In this document: piece after piece, positions 58,857-64,000 of the stretch | How the letters are laid out: the number at the start of each line of letters is the position of its first letter | Position numbering within the stretch: position 1 is the first letter of the stretch | Source of the DNA: Xylocopa sonorina | Taxonomy: Eukaryota > Arthropoda > Insecta > Hymenoptera > Apidae | Reading direction: 5' to 3' | DNA: 64,000 nucleotides | NCBI RefSeq assembly: GCF_050948175.1 | Contig: NW_027490113.1 | Coordinates: forward strand, 434,001 to 498,000 | The notes under the pieces: model-generated | The model's database searches: none | Seen by the model: only the letters and a program-made list of their open reading frames with translations | What the model was told of the DNA's origin: nothing | Position numbers and translations under genes: made by a program

Positions 58857-60176
58857 ATGGCAACCCGGACTCCGACAAAAACGCGCCAGCAGACGCAGCG
58901 AGCCGCCGCGATGGCCGATTCCGAACGCGAAAAACGCACTAGCAGAACGCTTGATTTCCAAGACGCTATCGCCGAGCCTCTTCCTAGTACCGCGCAACAA
59001 AATACTTCCGCGAAAAATACGAAAGCGACCGATCCGAGTAATGCCGCGTTGTTCCAGCAAATAGAAATTTTACGGCGTGAATTAGAATCTATTCGCAGAA
59101 CGCCTGATTTAACGCGCGACGATACTGTTTCTCTAGATATTCCTCGGGGAAATCCGCTTTCCGGACATAATTCGAGCTCCGATTTCAATACAAATAGTTC
59201 GCAACATGACGAGCTATCGCTTAAGCAGGCCCTCGAAGCCGTGCCGACATTCGATGGTCAGAACATTCCTATTCTTCAGTTTACCCGAGCGTGTAAACGC
59301 GCTTATGAGCTTATCCCTAATGGGTGCGAGCGAACTTTCACACGCCTGCTTAAGGGAAAACTCAAGGGTCGTGCCTACGCCGCGCTAGAAGACGAGCCGT
59401 GTTACACAATACTCGAATTAACGGACGTTCTTCGCAGCACTTTTTGCTCCGTAAAATCAGCTCATCATTATCGGGGTGAACTTGCTAATATATTTATGCG
59501 CGCGAACGAGCGCATTCTAGATTACATCGGTCGAGTAAAAGATCTTAGAACCGCTATAATTGATTGCGAAAGGCTTGCTCGACGAGACACACCGGAATCG
59601 CTCGATGACGTAGACGCGCTCACCCTACAATGTTTTAAAGACGGTCTCATTCCGGAAATTCGAATGCAAATGACTGTAAATTCATTCGGTACATTGCGAG
59701 AAACGTTCGCTCGAGCGCGGGAGCTCTATCAAATGCACGAACGTGATTGCAACCGACTAGGTAGATCGCGTGCCGCGCGACCAGAATCGCGCGAAAAACC
59801 AGCCGAAATTATTTGCCGAAAATGCAATAATATCGGACATTACGCGACCGAGTGTCGGCTCAGACCGCCATCGCCGTACCGACCGCAGGAATACTTGCGA
59901 TCCAGGGACGTACCGCCTCCTACTCGAGGCCCCGCGTACGAACAACCGAGACAAATCGTAGCCAGGGACGCGCCCAAATTTTGTCGCTATTGCAAGACCC
60001 CGGGGCACGAAATAGGCGAGTGCCGAAAAAGGCAGTACAACAACGCGGTAAATAAAAATTCGGGAAACGACAATGGCCTCCGCACCCGCCGCGAGACAGG
60101 TGGCGAGGCCGCGCACCAAGTCCGTCCTCTCGCCGCGAACAACTCCAACGCGGAAATCGACGAAACGCCGCGATAA
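58857..60176 (+). CDS. gag: Gag polyprotein, element B
   Basis: 439 codons, intact, with the same capsid-like core and both CCHC knuckles as element A. I see two amino-acid differences from A: Leu to Phe at about residue 66 and His to Arg at about residue 219. Neither affects a knuckle. It overlaps pol in the -1 frame with the same GGGAAAC heptamer (60062-60068). Intact frames with so few changes suggest recent activity. Confidence 0.92.
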   Translation: MATRTPTKTRQQTQRAAAMADSEREKRTSRTLDFQDAIAEPLPSTAQQNTSAKNTKATDPSNAALFQQIEILRRELESIRRTPDLTRDDTVSLDIPRGNPLSGHNSSSDFNTNSSQHDELSLKQALEAVPTFDGQNIPILQFTRACKRAYELIPNGCERTFTRLLKGKLKGRAYAALEDEPCYTILELTDVLRSTFCSVKSAHHYRGELANIFMRANERILDYIGRVKDLRTAIIDCERLARRDTPESLDDVDALTLQCFKDGLIPEIRMQMTVNSFGTLRETFARARELYQMHERDCNRLGRSRAARPESREKPAEIICRKCNNIGHYATECRLRPPSPYRPQEYLRSRDVPPPTRGPAYEQPRQIVARDAPKFCRYCKTPGHEIGECRKRQYNNAVNKNSGNDNGLRTRRETGGEAAHQVRPLAANNSNAEIDETPR

Positions 60177-63100
60177 ATATAACCGGAAAAACTAGCACGC
60201 CAAACGTAATTTTAAAATCCGATCTTCTAATTTCACCAACTCGCTTCATGGTGGACACTGGGGCGGAAATAAATATTATAAAACGTTCGGCTCTAAAAGC
60301 ATCCGCGCGAATCGATAAGTCCGAGATCGTAATAATAACAGGGGTAACCGATGGCAAAACCGCAACCTTAGGGACGGTGAATCTTGTCATTTTCGGTCGC
60401 GTCGTCCCTTTTAATGTGGTCGAGGATGATTTTCCCCTTAAACCAAGCGGGATCCTCGGCTCCGGGTTCTGTATGGACGCAGAAATCTCTTTCCCAAATA
60501 AAATAATCAAATGGAATGGTAAGAGAATTCCTTTCGAAGACGATATCGAAGCACTCGAGGAACCGTCACCGGACTCGAAAATAAAGCCTCTCCTATCGCC
60601 GAAACGTAAACAAGCGCCGCGCACGGAATCTATTCCCCCTCCGCCGCCGCGCCCGCCGCGTAAATCATCGCCTCCGCTGAAACGCGATGCAGCAACGAAA
60701 TCGAAGCTTCGAACGCAGGACAAAGCAGCTTCTCCGAAGTCAGGAGACCGTATCTCCATTCCGCCGAGATCAAATATCGGTATCAAGGTCCGCGTAGTTA
60801 ATTCGAACCTCGCGGAAGGTATAATTCCTCGTATCGATCTTGCGCCGGGTATATTTTTCGGAAACGCTCTCGTCAGAGTAATTCGGGGCAAAGCGGTAAC
60901 TCGAATAATTAATTCATCCGACCGCGCCGTCGAAATCGCGTTACCAGAAATCATACTTGAGCCCGCGCAAATCATGACTCCCCTCCATAAGGAGGATAGT
61001 CCGTCGCTGTATCCGGTTTTTTCTAAATCTACTAAATCCAACGTATCCGCCGTACCGATCGGCTCATCCCAAAAAGGGAAAACTTCTATTTCTTTCTCGA
61101 ATCAGACACCATATTCGACAATCGAAACTCCTCCTTCGCGTTGCAAAATCGCGAATACTCAGCAAATCTCCTATGCTCAGGCGGTTAAAAATAATGTACA
61201 ACAGGCGCCGTTAAAACAAACATCGAAATCCGCCAACCTTTCGAAATCTCGCTTAGATCGAATTCTTAGTCTCCTCCGTCTCGACCACCTCAACGCAGAG
61301 GAAAGAGAGCACGTCGTCCGTCTCGTTCAAAGCACGCAGGAGTTTTTTCACATTGAGGGGGATAAATTAGGGCATACGTCAGCAACCATGCACAAGATTC
61401 CAACCGTCGACGACCGCCCCGTCAATGTGAAACAATACCGTTTCCCACCAGCTCATAAGGAGGAGATTCGACGACAAGTCGACAAATTTTTACAAAATGG
61501 TGTCATCTCTCCGTCAAAATCACCATATAATTCGCCATTGTGGGTTGTCCCAAAGAAACCGGACTCCTTGGGCAACAAGCAATGGCGCGTCGTCATCGAC
61601 TACCGCGCACTCAATGAGAAATCTGTCGCCGATGCCTATCCCCTCCCTTGCATTACCGAGATACTTGATCAGCTCGGGAGCGCGAAGTATTTTAGTACAT
61701 TCGATCTCGCGAGCGGATTTCACCAGATCCCAATGGAGCCCGCCGATGCTCCCAAAACCGCTTTTTCGACGCCTCACGGGCATTATGAATTTAAAAGAAT
61801 GCCATTCGGATTAAAAAATGCGCCAGCAACGTTCCAACGACTTATGGACAATGTCCTGTCCGGTCTCCAGGGGAACGAAATTTTCGTCTATTTGGACGAT
61901 ATTGTTATCTACGCTAGCTCTCTTCAAGAACATCGACTTAAATTCGAGAAATTAACTCAACGGCTCAAAGAAGCTAATTTAGTATTGCAGCCGGATAAGT
62001 GCGAATTCTTGAGGAGAGAAGTAAGCTATTTGGGTCATATTATCAGTGAGCACGGTGTAAAACCTGACCCTGCGAAAATTAGCGCCGTCAAAAATTTTCC
62101 GCGCCCGCGCAACGCGAAACAGATCAAACAATTCCTCGGGCTCGCGGGATACTACAGGCGGTTCATCGCAAATTTTTCCAATATTGCTAAGCCACTTACA
62201 AATTTGTTAAAAAAAGACGCGCCCTTTGTATGGCGTAACGAGCAAGAGAATTCATTCGTCAAACTCCGAGATTGCCTATGCGAAGCGCCTATCTTGCAGT
62301 ACCCCAACTTTAAACAACCATTCGTGATAACGACCGACGCGTCCGCCGAAGCTATTGGTGCTATCTTGAGTCAAGGACCAATAGGCCGCGACTTGCCAAT
62401 CGCGTACACGTCGCGACTGTTAAACGCTGCGGAGAAAAACTACTCCACGATCGAGAAGGAGTGTCTGGCGATTGTCTACGCCGTCCATTACTTTCGTCCA
62501 TACATATACGGTAATCAATTCAAACTCGTTACCGACCATCGACCGTTAGTGTGGATGAATTCGGTCAAGGACCCGTCTAGTAGACTCGTACGGTGGAGGC
62601 TTAAGTTAGCGGAATTTGACTACGAGATGGTCTATAAAAGTGGAAAAACGAACCTTAATGCGGACGCATTGTCGCGGAATCCCGCTCAAATTTTTCCGCT
62701 CTCGTATTCAGAAAACTCGGAGGACGACATCTTCGATGTGCCTCCGGAAACCCGTAAAAAGTATACCACACTAGCGCCTCCTCCTACTCCGGTAACATCA
62801 GAACCTGAATTACCGACTCCAGGCACATCCTTCCGTACCAACACAGCATCTCCTCCGCAAGTCGCCAGCGACAGCACCGACTTCTATACTCCTGCTCCAA
62901 ATGAATTTTTCCGACGCGAACCTCTGTTTAATTTCAGCCGTGACGCATTATCAACGCGACGAGACAATGTAGTTGTCTTCGTCACGCAATCTGGTCACCC
63001 CTATGACACGGGCGCCAAAGATCTAGCGAACACTGAAAAATTCCTCCTAAACAAAAATCACGTCCTTACCAAAGCCAAAGTCATAAAAATCGGAAACGAA

Positions 63101-64000
63101 TTCCAAATCCAGCTTCCAATCATCGAACATTCCACCAGATCAATCAATTTCCAGACCGTAATAGAAACATTCAGATCCTTGTGCGACGTTGTAAACGAAT
63201 TACAATTACAAACATTTAGTATCGCACAAACCTATCTAGACTCCGTATCCTGGTCCCGAATCCAGAAAATCCTTCAGGACCTGTTTTATGAAACAACTGT
63301 CCAGATTACGGTCTGCCAGGGCCTCATTAAAACCCCTTCGGTCGAAGAGCGACTGAAAATAATAAGAGAAAACCACGACTCCCCTGTGGGAGGTCACAAA
63401 GGGGTTAATAAAACTTATTCTCGCATCAGACAACAATACTTTTGGCCAAACATGAAAACACAAATACAAGAATATATTGGCAAATGTAAAAGTTGTCAGA
63501 CAGAGAAACTGGTCCGGGTAAAGACCAGACAGCCTCTCACTTTAACCGACACCCCTGGCAGGGCATTCGATAAGATTTCAATGGACGTAATGGGTCCTCT
63601 TCCCGAAACTTCCGACGGTTATACAAGTATCCTCACGATCCAAGATCTCCTCACTAAATACTCAGTCGCAGTTCCTCTCAAAACCACCACCGCAGTAGAC
63701 ATTGCCGAAGCTTTAATAAAAGAATTCATTTGTAAGTACGGATGCCCGAAAGGCATACTCACGGACCAAGGTTCGAACTTTATAAATAGCTTGATTAAAG
63801 CCATAGCAATCAAATTCCGTATTAAGCAATACAAGTCCACTGCGTTCCATCCACAAACAAACGGGTCCGTTGAACGATCTCACCACGTCCTGGCCGAATA
63901 TCTGAAGCATTACATAGAGTCGAGTAACGATTGGGTGAATTGGTTACCGTATGCAATGTTTTCATACAACACCAGTGTGCACGAGGGTACATTATACACC
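60056..64000 (+). CDS. pol: Pol polyprotein, element B (open to window end, partial)
   Basis: The -1 frame relative to gag is open from 60056 without a stop to the last base. It covers protease (DTG at about 60254-60262), linker, reverse transcriptase (YLDD near 61889), RNase H (TTDAS near 62330), the integrase zinc finger, and the catalytic D, D, E of integrase (E near 63866). At the position of A's frameshift B has three A (61329-61331), so protease and reverse transcriptase are in one frame. A 9-bp in-frame insertion lies in the linker at about 61026-61040. The frame was followed by eye and by constant offset to element A. The C-terminus and right LTR are outside the window. Confidence 0.88.
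60062..60068 (+). promoter_or_regulatory. -1 frameshift slippery heptamer, element B
   Basis: GGGAAAC in the same gag register as in element A, just downstream of the pol-frame stop at 60053-60055. Confidence 0.7.

Larger units (their letters stand above)
58775..64000 (+). mobile_element. Ty3/Gypsy LTR retrotransposon, element B (partial, internal region)
   Basis: Follows the shared LTR and runs off the window within integrase. Relative to A it is offset by 7435 bp through gag and 7443 bp from RT onwards (+9 bp in the linker near 61026-61040, -1 bp at the frameshift site). It is nearly identical in sequence, so A and B belong to one recent family. With the LTR shared at 57241-58774, the arrangement is LTR-internal-LTR-internal. 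Confidence 0.92.

Overview
The window is repeat-dense, gene-poor eukaryotic DNA, most probably from an insect. A hymenopteran such as an ant or bee is my guess, not proven. The reasons are R1-clade non-LTR retrotransposon remnants, insect-type Ty3/Gypsy LTR elements, a short degenerate TTAGG-type telomere-like stretch, AT-rich single-copy DNA and a very large satellite array. I see no host gene that I can name with confidence, and no rRNA, tRNA or CRISPR.

Layout. 1-428: fragment of an R1-like element. 430-6795: diverged block of a ~174-bp satellite whose monomers point + up to about 3503 and - from about 3512. 6830-7508: truncated LTR remnant. 7509-11264: AT-rich DNA with no clear gene. 11269-12652: solo LTR with a 4-bp target-site duplication. 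12657-16190: AT-rich DNA with a few coding-like scraps, degenerate repeats and telomere-like repeats. 16196-18660: longer but broken R1-clade element (zinc-knuckle ORF1, then a decayed endonuclease). 18690-19620: AT-rich DNA and unassigned sequence. 19625-49724: about 30 kb (~170 monomers) of the same 174-bp satellite, starting with a short diverged + arm, flipping near 19858, then highly homogeneous in - orientation. 49725 to the end: a Ty3/Gypsy element (A) inserted in the satellite, sharing its right LTR (57241-58774) with a second copy (B) that runs off the window.

The satellite is the dominant feature. Its 174-bp unit is exactly 58 codons, so one - strand frame stays open across many monomers. 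The unit carries three short dyad symmetries. Multi-monomer duplications (offsets of 3658, 3480, 2958, 1740 and 522 bp) show recent homogenisation, and the array edges are diverged. Array size, near-nucleosomal unit length and dyads fit a centromeric or pericentromeric satellite, but that is inference.

The Gypsy pair looks young. The two visible LTRs differ by about ten substitutions plus an 81-bp repeat-number change. Both copies have an intact Gag ORF with two CCHC knuckles, followed by Pol in the -1 frame with a GGGAAAC slippery heptamer in the correct register. Element A has a 1-nt frameshift between protease and reverse transcriptase; B lacks it and is open to the window end. The Pol frame continues about 97 codons into the LTR.
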